64,000 nucleotides of DNA from an uncultured Bacteroidales bacterium (GTDB lineage Bacteria; Bacteroidota; Bacteroidia; Bacteroidales; UBA932). The position numbers and the translations under genes were made by a program. The stretch spans positions 1-64,000 of the forward strand of contig ONXC01000002.1 in assembly GCA_900321715.1 (NCBI GenBank). The letters are read 5' to 3'. Position 1 is the stretch's first letter. Each line of letters opens with the position of its first letter. The notes beneath the pieces are model-generated. The model had not been told where the DNA came from, did not search any database, and saw only the letters and a program-made list of their open reading frames with translations. Positions 17,001-25,949 of the stretch are shown here, piece by piece.

Positions 17001-17750
17001 ATGAAATCAGGTATTACAATCCACGAACTCAAGATTGAGGGCTACACGGAGCCTGTAGACATCAGCGGATACATTCTGGACCGCTATGTATATGCCTTCC
17101 TGTCGGAAGGAGAAGCCCTGGTCGATATTGACGGGATGAATTACCTCATAGGCCCCGGACAGCTTATCATAGTCCCTGAAAGCAAGAGGATCCTTCTCAA
17201 GCACTACAACTGCTGCCATGGTTTTATGGGGTCATTCTCAATCAGTTTCCTCAAGGACGCCTCCTATCCGGTCCTCCGTGCCACCAAACCTCACCTTCAG
17301 AGTTTCTGGTTTGACGACGCAGTGTTTATGGCAAACCTGTTCAGGCGTATGCTCACGGCTATGGAAGACAAGGATTACGCATTCATGCAAAGTGCCATGG
17401 ACATGATCCTGTGCCAGATAAGGCCAAGCGGAAAGGTTGCGGCCATACCGGAGAAGTTCCTCCAGATGGTCTTTGAAGGAAGTAACGCCCAGTTCTCCGT
17501 TAGTGAATACGCCGCGCAGCTTAACGTTACGCCAAACTACCTCAACAAAACCGTCAAGCAGCACACTCACCGTACCGCTATCGACTGGATAGAGATTGCG
17601 CGCATAAATATGGCAAAGATGCTTCTGAAAGACCCAACAGTACCTGTTGGAGACATAGCCGGGCGCGTTGGCGTACCGGACCAGTCCTATTTTGCCAGAT
17701 TCTTCAAGAAAAAGACAGGGTTCACCCCTTCTGAGTTCCGTAACCAGTAA
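17001..17750 (+). CDS. AraC-family transcriptional regulator
   Basis: 249 residues. The C-terminal AraC double helix-turn-helix is clear: FSVSEYAAQLNVTPNYLNKTVKQ and the second-helix segment VPVGDIAGRVGVPDQSYFARFFKKKTGFTPSEFRN. The N-terminal 130 residues resemble a cupin-like sensor (GPGQLIIVPESKRILL). It starts one base after the DUF5686 stop. It may regulate the operon upstream, but no operator could be identified. Its last 29 bases overlap the convergent trmO gene. Confidence 0.9.
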   Translation: MKSGITIHELKIEGYTEPVDISGYILDRYVYAFLSEGEALVDIDGMNYLIGPGQLIIVPESKRILLKHYNCCHGFMGSFSISFLKDASYPVLRATKPHLQSFWFDDAVFMANLFRRMLTAMEDKDYAFMQSAMDMILCQIRPSGKVAAIPEKFLQMVFEGSNAQFSVSEYAAQLNVTPNYLNKTVKQHTHRTAIDWIEIARINMAKMLLKDPTVPVGDIAGRVGVPDQSYFARFFKKKTGFTPSEFRNQ

Positions 17751-18402
17751 CGGTAAGGACTTTTCCCACCACTTTGAAACGGACATCCTTCCCTTCAAAG
17801 GGGAAGGCGTATTCCCTGTCAGGGCTGTCCTGATAGGCAGGGCGGGGGTCCAGTGACAGGACTTCCTCCAGGGCCTTTCTCTGCTCCGGATTCAGTGGCA
17901 GATCCTCAGGAATAACAACCTCCAGGACCATTTCCGGGGCATCGGAGGCAAAGCCCGACACAGCATCAGGGCGGGAATCGGCATACCTTATATAAGGCTT
18001 GATATCATAGATGGGGGTGCCGTCCATCAGGTCTGCGCCCCTTACCAGGATTTCACAGCCGGATATTTCCTCAATCTCCACGCAGGAAAGGCCGATGGGA
18101 TTGGGCCTGTAGGGGGACCTTGTGGCCCAGACGCCCACGGCGGTGTTTCCGCCAAGGCGCGGCGGACGGACGGTTGGCTGCCACTCCCCTTTTGCTTCCT
18201 TATTCGCAGAGAAGCCCCAGATGAGCCAGATGTGACTGAAGCCTTCAAGGCCACGGAGAGCCTCCCTCACCTTATATTTATCCGTGAAGACAATCCTTCC
18301 GCGGAGGCTTCCGGCAAGGGAACTCTGGCGCGGAATCCCAAACTTGGAGCCAAGTGCCCCCCTGTAGTATGCTACAGGCTCTAGAGTGAGATTATCTTCC
18401 AT
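17722..18402 (-). CDS. trmO: tRNA (N6-threonylcarbamoyladenosine37-N6)-methyltransferase
   Basis: 226 residues from ATG 18402; an upstream extension to 18435 would overlap the preceding gene. TrmO methylates t6A37 in threonine tRNAs with S-adenosylmethionine. The family signature SPYRPNPIGLS is present, as are LRGLEGFSHIWLIWGF and the GTPIYDIKPYI block. The C-terminal extension after residue 150 (DLPLNPEQRKALEEVLSLDPRP) is normal in TsaA/YaeB proteins. It follows the SEC-C gene by two bases, at the tail of the glycine-cleavage operon. Confidence 0.92.
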   Translation of the reverse strand: MEDNLTLEPVAYYRGALGSKFGIPRQSSLAGSLRGRIVFTDKYKVREALRGLEGFSHIWLIWGFSANKEAKGEWQPTVRPPRLGGNTAVGVWATRSPYRPNPIGLSCVEIEEISGCEILVRGADLMDGTPIYDIKPYIRYADSRPDAVSGFASDAPEMVLEVVIPEDLPLNPEQRKALEEVLSLDPRPAYQDSPDREYAFPFEGKDVRFKVVGKVLTVTGYGTQKG

Positions 18403-18404
18403 GG

Positions 18405-19631
18405 TTAATTCATATATCGGCCATGACAGCGGCAATAGCGGAGACCGCTTCCACAGGGGCAGGGGTCATTGGGAGCCACGTGAGGGATTGCAAGCCCAAG
18501 AGGATAGCCATCCGACGACATCTCCCCGGCATAACCGTCCGTAATTGTAGGTTCAGGCATATTCCAGCTGGGGTAATCGGCTTCCTGAGGCTCCTGAAGC
18601 CTTTCCTCATTGTCCTTCCAGGCATTTCTGTCGGCAAGGCACTCCCCCGTTTCCTTTGCGCTATGCCCCGCGAGGCACCACTTTGGAAGGGAATCGGCGT
18701 AATCGGCCACGATATTGCAGAAAGACTCCAGCGCCTGCCTGTCAAGCGTTCCAAATAGAGGGCTGTCAAAGATTGGGTCGAAGAGCTCCGGACGGGGGCC
18801 TGATGTGAACTGTGACTCCATCCAGGTATCATGTACGGCCTTTACAAGCTCAAAGCCTTCATAGCCTATACGCTTATACATCTGCTCCAGGCGCATGCCC
18901 TCAAGGGTACTCAGGCCGATGGTAAAGTAAGGAGCCCCGGAGCCGGCCTTGCAGGCATCCCAGCCGGAAAGGTGAGCGAAGCCTCCCTTGAAGGAATCAA
19001 GCCTGGTCATAAGCTCGTCTACATCGGGGACGCAAGGGCTGCATACGTAGTCTCCCCACTTATCCGTATAGCGGTACATCTTTATGATGGGGGTAGTGCT
19101 CAGAATCTTTGAAAGACGCTTTGCACTGCCCCCTATGTTATTGTTGTACCATTCCATCAGGCAGTCCACAAACAGTTCCGTGGACATGACGCCATAGAGG
19201 TTAAGGTAACCAAGGGCGGCCCTTTCCAGTTTGAACTGACCGTTGCGTTCAAGGACGTGGATGACTGTCTCCACCTCCGGTGCCACTATGTCGTACATCT
19301 CACGGCTCAGCCACACCTTGTGGAAATGTTCGTCGGAGTCGTCAAACTGGACCAGCCCCGTAACCTCAAGGAGGGAGGGGTAATCGGCAAAATCCTGATA
19401 TTGGACCTTCTCAGGGCCCTGCTTAACAAGGTCCCTCAGAAGCCTCACGTCCCTTTCCATAAGGTGGGACATCCATTCCCGCGGCTCCCGGGTGATGTAG
19501 CCGTGAAGCTCTTCCACCAGCTGGGATTTGCGGAAACGGGAGCTGAGCTCCCGGCCAAGGATATTTCCAAGGTCCTGGAGCTCAGGCTTTCCAAAGCCGC
19601 TCAGGATTGTATGAAGACTACGCTCCTCCAC
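18405..19631 (-). CDS. SEC-C motif protein of unknown function
   Basis: 408 residues, GTG start. The C-terminus carries a zinc-binding SEC-C motif, [17 protein letters not shown], like the tail of SecA (also at 48898 here). The N-terminal 50 residues (KPELQDLGNILGRELSSRFRKSQLVEELHGYI) resemble a Rho-N or SAP-type helical module, which often binds nucleic acid. The central part is helical with no family I recognise. It sits six bases after gcvPB and two before trmO, so it is co-transcribed with both. A link to RNA or protein binding is a guess from the terminal domains. Confidence 0.75.
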   Translation of the reverse strand: MEERSLHTILSGFGKPELQDLGNILGRELSSRFRKSQLVEELHGYITREPREWMSHLMERDVRLLRDLVKQGPEKVQYQDFADYPSLLEVTGLVQFDDSDEHFHKVWLSREMYDIVAPEVETVIHVLERNGQFKLERAALGYLNLYGVMSTELFVDCLMEWYNNNIGGSAKRLSKILSTTPIIKMYRYTDKWGDYVCSPCVPDVDELMTRLDSFKGGFAHLSGWDACKAGSGAPYFTIGLSTLEGMRLEQMYKRIGYEGFELVKAVHDTWMESQFTSGPRPELFDPIFDSPLFGTLDRQALESFCNIVADYADSLPKWCLAGHSAKETGECLADRNAWKDNEERLQEPQEADYPSWNMPEPTITDGYAGEMSSDGYPLGLAIPHVAPNDPCPCGSGLRYCRCHGRYMN

Positions 19632-19637
19632 TTCACT

Positions 19638-21041
19638 TTATGCGTCCTGATACTTCAGGATAGGGTTACGTGCGGCTGCAGTTTCATCAGGGCGTGATAT
19701 GGGAGTGCAGTGAGGGGCGCTGTGAAGGATCTCAGGATCCTCAGCAGCCTCTGCTGCAATCTTTCTCATAACCTCAATGAAAGCGTCAATTGTTTCCTTA
19801 CTCTCCGTTTCCGTGGGCTCTATCATGAGGGCCTGATGGAAAAGCAGCGGGAAATAGATGGTGGGAGCGTGGAAACCGTAGTCCAGAAGGCGTTTTGCAA
19901 CGTCCAGGGTGGTGGCTCCGGCAACGCCCTCACGGGCACCGTCGTTCACAAGGCCGTCAAACACGAATTCGTGCTTGCAAACGCCCTCGATGGGGAGTTT
20001 GTACACGTCCTTGAGGCTTTCCTTGATGTAGTTGGCACTCAGGACTGCGTACTGTCCCACCTTCCTTATATGGTCTTTGCCAAGGGCCAGGATGTATGCG
20101 TATGCACGGAGGATCACGCCAAAGTTTCCGTGGAAACCGGAAACCCTGAGATCCGGGATGCAGTCTTCCAGATGCTTTGCAACGCCAACGGGGCCGCTGC
20201 CGGGGCCGCCGCCGCCGTGAGGCGTGGAGAAAGTCTTGTGAAGATTGAGGTGCATGATGTCAAAGCCCATGTCTCCTGGGCGTACAACGCCCATCAGGGG
20301 GTTCATGTTGGCGCCGTCATAGTACAGAAGGCCGCCGCAGCCGTGCACAAGGGATGCAATCTCCTCGATCTGGGTCTCAAACAGGCCCAAGGTATTGGGA
20401 TTTGTCATCATAATGCCGGCGATATCCGGGCCAAGAAGGGGTTTCAGAGCCTCCACGTCAATGCGTCCGTTCTCAAGGGACTTCACCTCCACCACCTCCA
20501 GGCCACACACTGCGGCCGATGCAGGGTTGGTTCCGTGGGCGCTGTCCGGGACAATTACCTTGGTGCGGGCAAGGTCTCCTCTCATCATATGGTACTGACG
20601 CATTATCATAAGGCCGGTGAGTTCACCGTGTGCTCCGGCGCAGGGGTCGAAGGTAAAGGTGTACATGCCGGTTATGGCGGCAAGGGCCTTGTTCATCTCC
20701 TGGTACACCTTGAGGGCGCCTTTGGTAAGGCCGGCGTGCATGAGGGGATGAAGCCCCGCAAAGCCTTGAAGGGCAGAGACTTCCTCGTTGATCTTGGGAT
20801 TGTACTTCATGGTACAGGAGCCAAGCGGATAGAAGCCTGTATCCACCCCGAAGTTCATCTGGGACAGGTTGGTGTAGTGACGGACAACGTCCGGTTCACT
20901 CACCTCCGGGAGTTCCAGGGCCGAATTACGCCTTAGGGCGGCGGGAAGTTCCGCGGCCTTGGGGAAATCGTTTTTTCTGAGGGAATAACCGCATCGGCCT
21001 TCCTTAGAAAGCTCAAAAACTAGTTTGTCGTAGTATTTCAT
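19638..21041 (-). CDS. gcvPB: Glycine dehydrogenase (decarboxylating) subunit 2
   Basis: 467 residues, the catalytic PLP subunit of the two-subunit P protein. The PLP lysine sits in HLNLHKTFSTPHGGGGPGSG. FYPLGSCTMKYNPKINE and DSAHGTNPASA are family blocks. It decarboxylates glycine and passes the aminomethyl group to the lipoyl arm of GcvH. It follows gcvPA by three bases. In many Bacteroidetes P protein is one chain of about 950 residues, so the split form is notable. Confidence 0.95.
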   Translation of the reverse strand: MKYYDKLVFELSKEGRCGYSLRKNDFPKAAELPAALRRNSALELPEVSEPDVVRHYTNLSQMNFGVDTGFYPLGSCTMKYNPKINEEVSALQGFAGLHPLMHAGLTKGALKVYQEMNKALAAITGMYTFTFDPCAGAHGELTGLMIMRQYHMMRGDLARTKVIVPDSAHGTNPASAAVCGLEVVEVKSLENGRIDVEALKPLLGPDIAGIMMTNPNTLGLFETQIEEIASLVHGCGGLLYYDGANMNPLMGVVRPGDMGFDIMHLNLHKTFSTPHGGGGPGSGPVGVAKHLEDCIPDLRVSGFHGNFGVILRAYAYILALGKDHIRKVGQYAVLSANYIKESLKDVYKLPIEGVCKHEFVFDGLVNDGAREGVAGATTLDVAKRLLDYGFHAPTIYFPLLFHQALMIEPTETESKETIDAFIEVMRKIAAEAAEDPEILHSAPHCTPISRPDETAAARNPILKYQDA

Positions 21042-21044
21042 ATC

Positions 21045-22370
21045 CTAGCCCTCCTTTATTACGCTAACAAGGCGGTCGATTTCCGCTTTGCCATGTTTTT
21101 CGGTCACACAGAAAGTCACATAGCCTTCCTCGGTGTCAAGGGCGGCAAAGAAGCCAGCTTCCTCAAGCCTCTTCTGCATAAGGCCCGGGAACTCCTTTGG
21201 CTTCAGGACAAATTCCTTCAGGAACGGTTTTCCGGGGAACACTTCCTCAAACTTACCTGTTTTCAGAAGCTCGGAATATAGATAATGGGCGCCGTCGCTG
21301 GAGAGCCTGTTCACCTCACGGAGGCCTTCGGGACCCATCAGGGACAGGTAGATAGTGACCCAAAGGGCCATCAGGGACTCGTTGGAGCAGATGTTGGAAG
21401 TTGCCTTCTCACGCTTGATATGCTGCTCGCGGGCCTGGAGGGTAAGGACAAATACCCGGCGGCCTTCCTTGTCCGTGGTCTGGCCTACGATACGGCCGGG
21501 CATCTTACGCATGTAGTCCTTCTTCACTGCCATGAAGCCCACATAAGGACCGCCGTAGCAGAGCGGCAGGCCAAGTGACTGGCCGTCGCCTACGACAATA
21601 TCGGCCCCCCACTCTGCGGGAGTCTTCACTACTGCAAGGGCGGAAGGGTCACAGTACTCAACCATAAGGGCCTTTGCGGCATGGATAGCACTGGCAAATC
21701 CGGTGTGGTCCTCAACAATGCCGTAACGGTTCACGGAGGGAAGGATTACACCGGCAACATCCTCCGTAAGGGCCTCCTGCAGGGCTTTCAGGGATGTTTC
21801 TCCTTCCGGAGCATCAATAAGGCCGACTGTAACGCCGTGGAATTTGGCGTAGGTCTGAACCACCTTTATGACGTGGGGAAGAAGTGCCTTGGAAAGGAGG
21901 ACGGTGTTCTTCTTCCTGGTGCATGAGACGCACATCTTCATGGCCTCGGCGGCGGCCGTAGGGCCGTCGTACATGGAGGCGTTGGAGACGTCCATTCCGG
22001 TGAGGGCGCACATCATGCTCTGGTACTCGAAGATGTAGCGGAGCGTACCCTGTGAAATCTCACACTGATAAGGAGTATATGCCGTAAGGAACTCACTGCG
22101 CTGGGTGAGATACGGTATTACGGAAGGGGTATAATGGTCATAGGCTCCCTGACCCACAAACACCTTCAGGCGGGCGTTCTGGGCTTCAAGGGAAGAGAAC
22201 CATTCCCTTATTTCCTGCTCACTCATAGCGTCCGGCAGGGCATAAGGGCCTTTTTTCAGGAATTTTGCGGGGACATCTGAATAAAGGTCCTGAAGTGATT
22301 TCACTCCGGCCTTATCCAGCATTGCCCTCACGTCCGCATCAGTGTGCGGAAGGTAAGGAAGTGATGCCAT
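21045..22370 (-). CDS. gcvPA: Glycine dehydrogenase (decarboxylating) subunit 1
   Basis: 441 residues, homologous to the N-terminal half of single-chain GcvP. Typical segments are FVGQGAYDHYTPSVIPYL, YTPYQCEISQGTLRYIFEYQ, and NRYGIVEDHTGFASAIHAAKALMVEYCDP. It pairs with GcvPB to make the active decarboxylase. Gene spacing is one base from gcvH and three from gcvPB, a tightly packed operon in the order gcvT-gcvH-gcvPA-gcvPB. Confidence 0.95.
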   Translation of the reverse strand: MASLPYLPHTDADVRAMLDKAGVKSLQDLYSDVPAKFLKKGPYALPDAMSEQEIREWFSSLEAQNARLKVFVGQGAYDHYTPSVIPYLTQRSEFLTAYTPYQCEISQGTLRYIFEYQSMMCALTGMDVSNASMYDGPTAAAEAMKMCVSCTRKKNTVLLSKALLPHVIKVVQTYAKFHGVTVGLIDAPEGETSLKALQEALTEDVAGVILPSVNRYGIVEDHTGFASAIHAAKALMVEYCDPSALAVVKTPAEWGADIVVGDGQSLGLPLCYGGPYVGFMAVKKDYMRKMPGRIVGQTTDKEGRRVFVLTLQAREQHIKREKATSNICSNESLMALWVTIYLSLMGPEGLREVNRLSSDGAHYLYSELLKTGKFEEVFPGKPFLKEFVLKPKEFPGLMQKRLEEAGFFAALDTEEGYVTFCVTEKHGKAEIDRLVSVIKEG

Positions 22371-22371
22371 A

Positions 22372-22752
22372 TTATTCTCCTATGAGAGCCTTGTATCCGG
22401 CGGCGTCAAGAAGGGCGTCAAGCTCTGCAGGATCACTCATCTCAACCTTAATGATCCAGCTGCCATATGCGTCCTCGTTCACTTTTTCAGGGGCGTCTTC
22501 AAGGGCCTCGTTCACCTCTACCACAACGCCGGAAACGGGGCTGATAAGGTCTGAGGATGCCTTCACGCTCTCAAGGGCGCCGAATTCCTCACCTTGTGAG
22601 ACTTCGTCGTCCACGGCGGGCATATCAACGTAGGTGATATCTCCCATCTCTTTCTGTGCGAAATCAGATACGCCCACAACGGCAATGTTGCCTTCTACCT
22701 TTACCCATTCGTGTGACTCAGAATATTTGAGTCCTTCAAGAATCTTTGACAT
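22372..22752 (-). CDS. gcvH: Glycine cleavage system H protein
   Basis: 126 residues, the normal length. The lipoylation site is Lys64 in ALESVKASSDL, after HEWVKVEGNIAVVGVSDFAQ. It shuttles the aminomethyl group between the P and T proteins. It is eight bases after gcvT and one before gcvPA. Confidence 0.97.
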   Translation of the reverse strand: MSKILEGLKYSESHEWVKVEGNIAVVGVSDFAQKEMGDITYVDMPAVDDEVSQGEEFGALESVKASSDLISPVSGVVVEVNEALEDAPEKVNEDAYGSWIIKVEMSDPAELDALLDAAGYKALIGE

Positions 22753-22760
22753 AGCTTGTA

Positions 22761-23855
22761 TTACTTTTTATAATTAGTCTGATAAAAACGTTTCTTAATA
22801 ACCTTCCCGGGGAAAACTTTCTTGCGGATACGTACGGAAAGGGGTGTATCCAGGGCCGAATATTCCTTTGCGACAAGGGCGAAGCAGATGCTCCTCCCAA
22901 GGGAGATGGAGTGGTAGCCGGTGGTAACCACGCCCACCTCAGTGCCGTCTTCCAGTTCTACGGGATAACCGGCACGCGGAATGGCCTTGTCAAATATTTC
23001 AATACCCACAAGCTTCTTTTCAAGGTTTCCGGCTTTCTGGTCCAGGAGGGCTTCCTTACCAATAAAGTCCTTTTCATACTTGCAGAACATCCCTAGACCC
23101 GCCATGACGGGGCTGATTTCCGGTGATAGTTCGTCTCCGTAAAGCGGAAGGCCAGCCTCAAAACGGAGGGTGTCACGGCAGCCAAGGCCGCAGGGCTGGA
23201 CGCCGGCTTTCAGGAGGCGGTCCCAGATTTCAACTGTGTTTTCTATGGTGGTATAGAGTTCAAAGCCGTCTTCCCCGGTGTAGCCAGTGCGGCTGAGGAT
23301 AAGGCGCTTTCCTTTATACTCAACGTCACAGAATGTGTAGAAGCCTAGACTGGCCGCTTCCTTATAGCCAAGGACCTCCATTACGGTTTTTTCGGCCTCA
23401 GGGCCCTGCACGGCAATCTGGCCCCATACGGGAGACTCGTTGCGGACGGTGCAGTTAAAGCCTTTCACCTGCTCCTTGATCCAGTCAAAGTCCTTGTCAA
23501 TGTTTGCGGCGTTTACCACAAGGAGGAAGTGATCCTTCTCAAATTCACGGTAAACCAGGAGATCGTCCACGGTGCCGCCGTCAGGGTAGCACATCATGCC
23601 GTAGAGGACTTTTCCGGGCTCAAAGCCGCGGATTTCGTTGGTGAAGATGTGATTCACGAAGGCCTCTGCATCCGGGCCTTCAACAAAGATCTCTCCCATG
23701 TGGGAGACATCGAACATACCCACGTGCTGCCTTACGGCAAGGTGCTCCTGCACGATACCGGCGTACTGGATGGGCATAATGAAGCCTGCAAAGGGACTCA
23801 TCTTGGCCCCAAGGGCCACGTGAGAATCATACAGGCATGTTTTCAGTTCTGACAT
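22761..23855 (-). CDS. gcvT: Aminomethyltransferase (glycine cleavage T protein)
   Basis: 364 residues. The folate-binding GcvT fold is clear: MPIQYAGIVQEHLAVRQHVGMFDVSHMGEI, LVVNAANIDKDFDWI, LILSRTGYTGEDGFELY, and LRFEAGLPLYGDE. It transfers the one-carbon unit from GcvH to tetrahydrofolate and releases ammonia. The gene overlaps the preceding arginase-like gene by 13 bases. Together with tdh/kbl (7682-9918) it lets threonine-derived glycine enter one-carbon metabolism. Confidence 0.96.
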   Translation of the reverse strand: MSELKTCLYDSHVALGAKMSPFAGFIMPIQYAGIVQEHLAVRQHVGMFDVSHMGEIFVEGPDAEAFVNHIFTNEIRGFEPGKVLYGMMCYPDGGTVDDLLVYREFEKDHFLLVVNAANIDKDFDWIKEQVKGFNCTVRNESPVWGQIAVQGPEAEKTVMEVLGYKEAASLGFYTFCDVEYKGKRLILSRTGYTGEDGFELYTTIENTVEIWDRLLKAGVQPCGLGCRDTLRFEAGLPLYGDELSPEISPVMAGLGMFCKYEKDFIGKEALLDQKAGNLEKKLVGIEIFDKAIPRAGYPVELEDGTEVGVVTTGYHSISLGRSICFALVAKEYSALDTPLSVRIRKKVFPGKVIKKRFYQTNYKK

Positions 23856-24523
23856 ACTAGGTTATAAAGTTTAGTGTTGGTTTCAAAATTCACTCTTGCG
23901 TCTTCAGGGGTTGCTCCCTTTGAGGCCGATATTTCACCGCAGATATCTACGGCGGCAACATCCATCTCCTCCAGTGCCATCCTGAGGATTCTCTCAACCT
24001 CATCCAGGCTGTACTCTCCCTGCGTCCAGTCCGTGCGGGCCCACTGCGGAGCCATCACGTCCTTGTCCAGGGATATGTAAAGCCGCTCTCCCCTCCTCTC
24101 ATCCAGCCACGGGACATAATCCCCGCCTTCCGGACCTATCCACAGGATGTCCCGTAGCATAGGATTATCCTCCCTCATTGCCTTCACCCAGCTTCCGCAG
24201 CTTAGGACTCCGCCAAATGCCGGCTCCTGGTTATCCGGGTGGTTATCCAGGAGCAGAAGATGGAAAGGCTCCGTTTCACGCAGCGCCAGCAGGTGCGTCA
24301 TATAGTGATAATCACCGCTGTCTATCCACCTGAGCCCAGGCAAAACCGCCGGAAGCATCTTTCCTATTGCAAGCGCCGCTTCTGGGTCACAGTAACAGGA
24401 AGTTCCCTCCAACTCCTTGAGTTTCAGCACCTGCACCCGTGACCCATTTTCCTCCACCCACGGGAGGAATCCCTGCGCCTCATATGCGCCGCTGAAATCA
24501 CAGATGAGAGTGCCTTCTTTCAT
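23843..24523 (-). CDS. Arginase/ureohydrolase-fold protein
   Basis: 226 residues, shorter than typical arginases (about 300). Metal-ligand blocks of the fold are present in order: DSGDYHYMTHLL, LLLDNHPDNQ (D-x-H-x-D type) and ISLDKDVM (D-x-D). A late GEISASKGATPED resembles the family's C-terminal loop. The substrate is unknown; members hydrolyse guanidino groups or, in formimidoyl cases, formimino groups. It is first in the glycine-cleavage operon and overlaps gcvT by 13 bases, which hints at amino-acid nitrogen or one-carbon metabolism. Confidence 0.8.
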   Translation of the reverse strand: MKEGTLICDFSGAYEAQGFLPWVEENGSRVQVLKLKELEGTSCYCDPEAALAIGKMLPAVLPGLRWIDSGDYHYMTHLLALRETEPFHLLLLDNHPDNQEPAFGGVLSCGSWVKAMREDNPMLRDILWIGPEGGDYVPWLDERRGERLYISLDKDVMAPQWARTDWTQGEYSLDEVERILRMALEEMDVAAVDICGEISASKGATPEDARVNFETNTKLYNLVCQN

Positions 24524-24527
24524 CTTT

Positions 24528-24535
24528 CAAATATA
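24528..24535 (-). promoter_or_regulatory. -7 promoter box of the glycine-cleavage operon
   Basis: TATATTTG on the minus strand, four bases before the ATG at 24523. No glycine riboswitch fits: almost no leader would exist between transcription start and ATG. Confidence 0.6.
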
Positions 24536-24716
24536 GCAAATTATTACGACATTTCCATATTGAGTCCAAAACAATGCCTTCTCTCTTTCCTGGTGGAGGC
24601 TAACTACAGTTCTATCAAGCGCTTATGAGAACATATGGGGACAGGGTATTTTTTATTTCACCCTCATAAACATCTGAATATAAACTATTTATCCCAAGTG
24701 AGGCGTTTTGCATCAT

Positions 24717-24748
24717 TTTGATATTTCTGTTGAATAACACTACATTCG
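24717..24748 (+). promoter_or_regulatory. Promoter of the DUF1016 gene
   Basis: TTTG at 24717-24720, 20 bases, TACATTCG at 24741-24748 (one mismatch to TAnnTTTG). The ATG follows after four bases. Confidence 0.5.
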
Positions 24749-24752
24749 CGAT

Positions 24753-25949
24753 ATGGATAACATTACACCTAAAGTCGTTAAGATACACGACGTCAAAATA
24801 GACCAAGAATACATGCAATGGCTGGGTGAAATCAAAGCCCGGTATCGCAACACCCAAATCAAGGCTGCCGTCAAGGTCAATGCAGAGCAACTGTTGTTCA
24901 ACTGGCAGTTGGGGCGCGATCTTGTGATGCGCAAGGCGGAAGAAAAATGGGGCTCCGGCATTGTTGAGCAGGTCAGTCTTGATCTTCAGGCCGCATTTCC
25001 CGAATCCAAAGGATTCAGTACCACAAATCTATGGTATATGAAGCAGTGGTATCAGTTCTATGCGGGGGCGATTCCAAAACTCCAACAATCTGATGGAGAT
25101 TTTCAATTTCCTGAGAGTCAATCAGGTATAAAACTCCAACAACTTGTTGGAGAACTACAACACGCAGAAGATTCCCGAGACCACGGAATGACCTTACCGG
25201 GAATGTTTATGCTCGTCCCATGGGGGCATCACATCCTAATACTGTCCAAATGCAAGAATATCGAAGAAGCTATCTTCTACATTGCTAAAACCATCTCCGG
25301 CAACTGGAGCAGAAGCACCCTGGAGAACTGTCTTAAGTCGGACCTTTATCATACTTCAGGCGGTGCCATCACCAATTATGCTGAGAAACTTCCGTCTCCC
25401 CAAAGTGAACTTGCCCAGGCTATAACCAAAGACACCTACGACTTCGGCTTCCTGTCCCTCGATGAAGGGTATAAAGAAGAAGCCTTGGAAACCGAATTGG
25501 AAAAGCACCTTACCCGCTTTTTACTGGAACTCGGGAGCGGATTCGCGTACCTGGGCAGACAAAAACAGATTATCGTAGCAGGTAAAACCAGAACGCTGGA
25601 TATGCTCTTTTTCCATATACCCCTTAACTGCTACATTGTAGTCGAACTCAAAACTATTCCTTTTCAGCCGGAGTTTGCCGGTAAACTAAACTTCTATGTC
25701 AGCGCCGTAGACAACCTTATTAAAACACCGGCTCAGAACCCAACTATCGGTCTTCTGATTTGCAGCAACAAGGATGAAACAGAAGTCCAATACGCATTCA
25801 GGGGCGTCCAGACGCCCATGGGAGTGGCCTCGTATGACAATGTCCAAGTGAAAAAGATCCAGGAGCAGTTGCCTTCTATAGAAGAGCTGAAAAAACGTAT
25901 CAAGTTGCTGGAAGAAGAGTTAAACCTTACTTCACATTCCCAATACTGA
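24753..25949 (+). CDS. DUF1016 / YhcG-family PD-(D/E)XK nuclease domain protein
   Basis: 398 residues. The N-terminal domain ([23 protein letters not shown], then [11 protein letters not shown] and [16 protein letters not shown]) is the DUF1016_N type, helical and possibly DNA-binding. The C-terminal domain is a PD-(D/E)XK nuclease: catalytic D and E-x-K lie in [31 protein letters not shown] is another family block. Such proteins occur in accessory loci and have been linked to restriction-modification and defence. It is more AT-rich than its neighbours, lacks the GGCCGAT word, and stands alone, all of which suggest transfer. A variable segment at 25076-25152 contains repeated palindromic DNA. 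Confidence 0.9.
   Translation: MDNITPKVVKIHDVKIDQEYMQWLGEIKARYRNTQIKAAVKVNAEQLLFNWQLGRDLVMRKAEEKWGSGIVEQVSLDLQAAFPESKGFSTTNLWYMKQWYQFYAGAIPKLQQSDGDFQFPESQSGIKLQQLVGELQHAEDSRDHGMTLPGMFMLVPWGHHILILSKCKNIEEAIFYIAKTISGNWSRSTLENCLKSDLYHTSGGAITNYAEKLPSPQSELAQAITKDTYDFGFLSLDEGYKEEALETELEKHLTRFLLELGSGFAYLGRQKQIIVAGKTRTLDMLFFHIPLNCYIVVELKTIPFQPEFAGKLNFYVSAVDNLIKTPAQNPTIGLLICSNKDETEVQYAFRGVQTPMGVASYDNVQVKKIQEQLPSIEELKKRIKLLEEELNLTSHSQY
25076..25152 (+). repeat. Direct repeat and palindromes inside the DUF1016 gene
   Basis: AAAACTCCAACAA occurs at 25076-25088 and 25130-25142. The second copy is part of a perfect palindrome, CTCCAACAA-C-TTGTTGGAG (25134-25152); the first is followed by an imperfect one (25080-25098). 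In the protein the copies encode KLQQ twice, in a linker between the two domains. Confidence 0.75.

Noticed and set aside
19710..20936. 408-codon open frame on the plus strand
   Set aside because: It is antisense to gcvPB, rich in His, Val and Gly with no family pattern, and a by-product of the codon use of the real gene.
24524..24752. Glycine riboswitch before the glycine-cleavage operon
   Set aside because: The -7 box is four bases from the ATG, leaving no leader, and no tandem aptamer pattern is seen.
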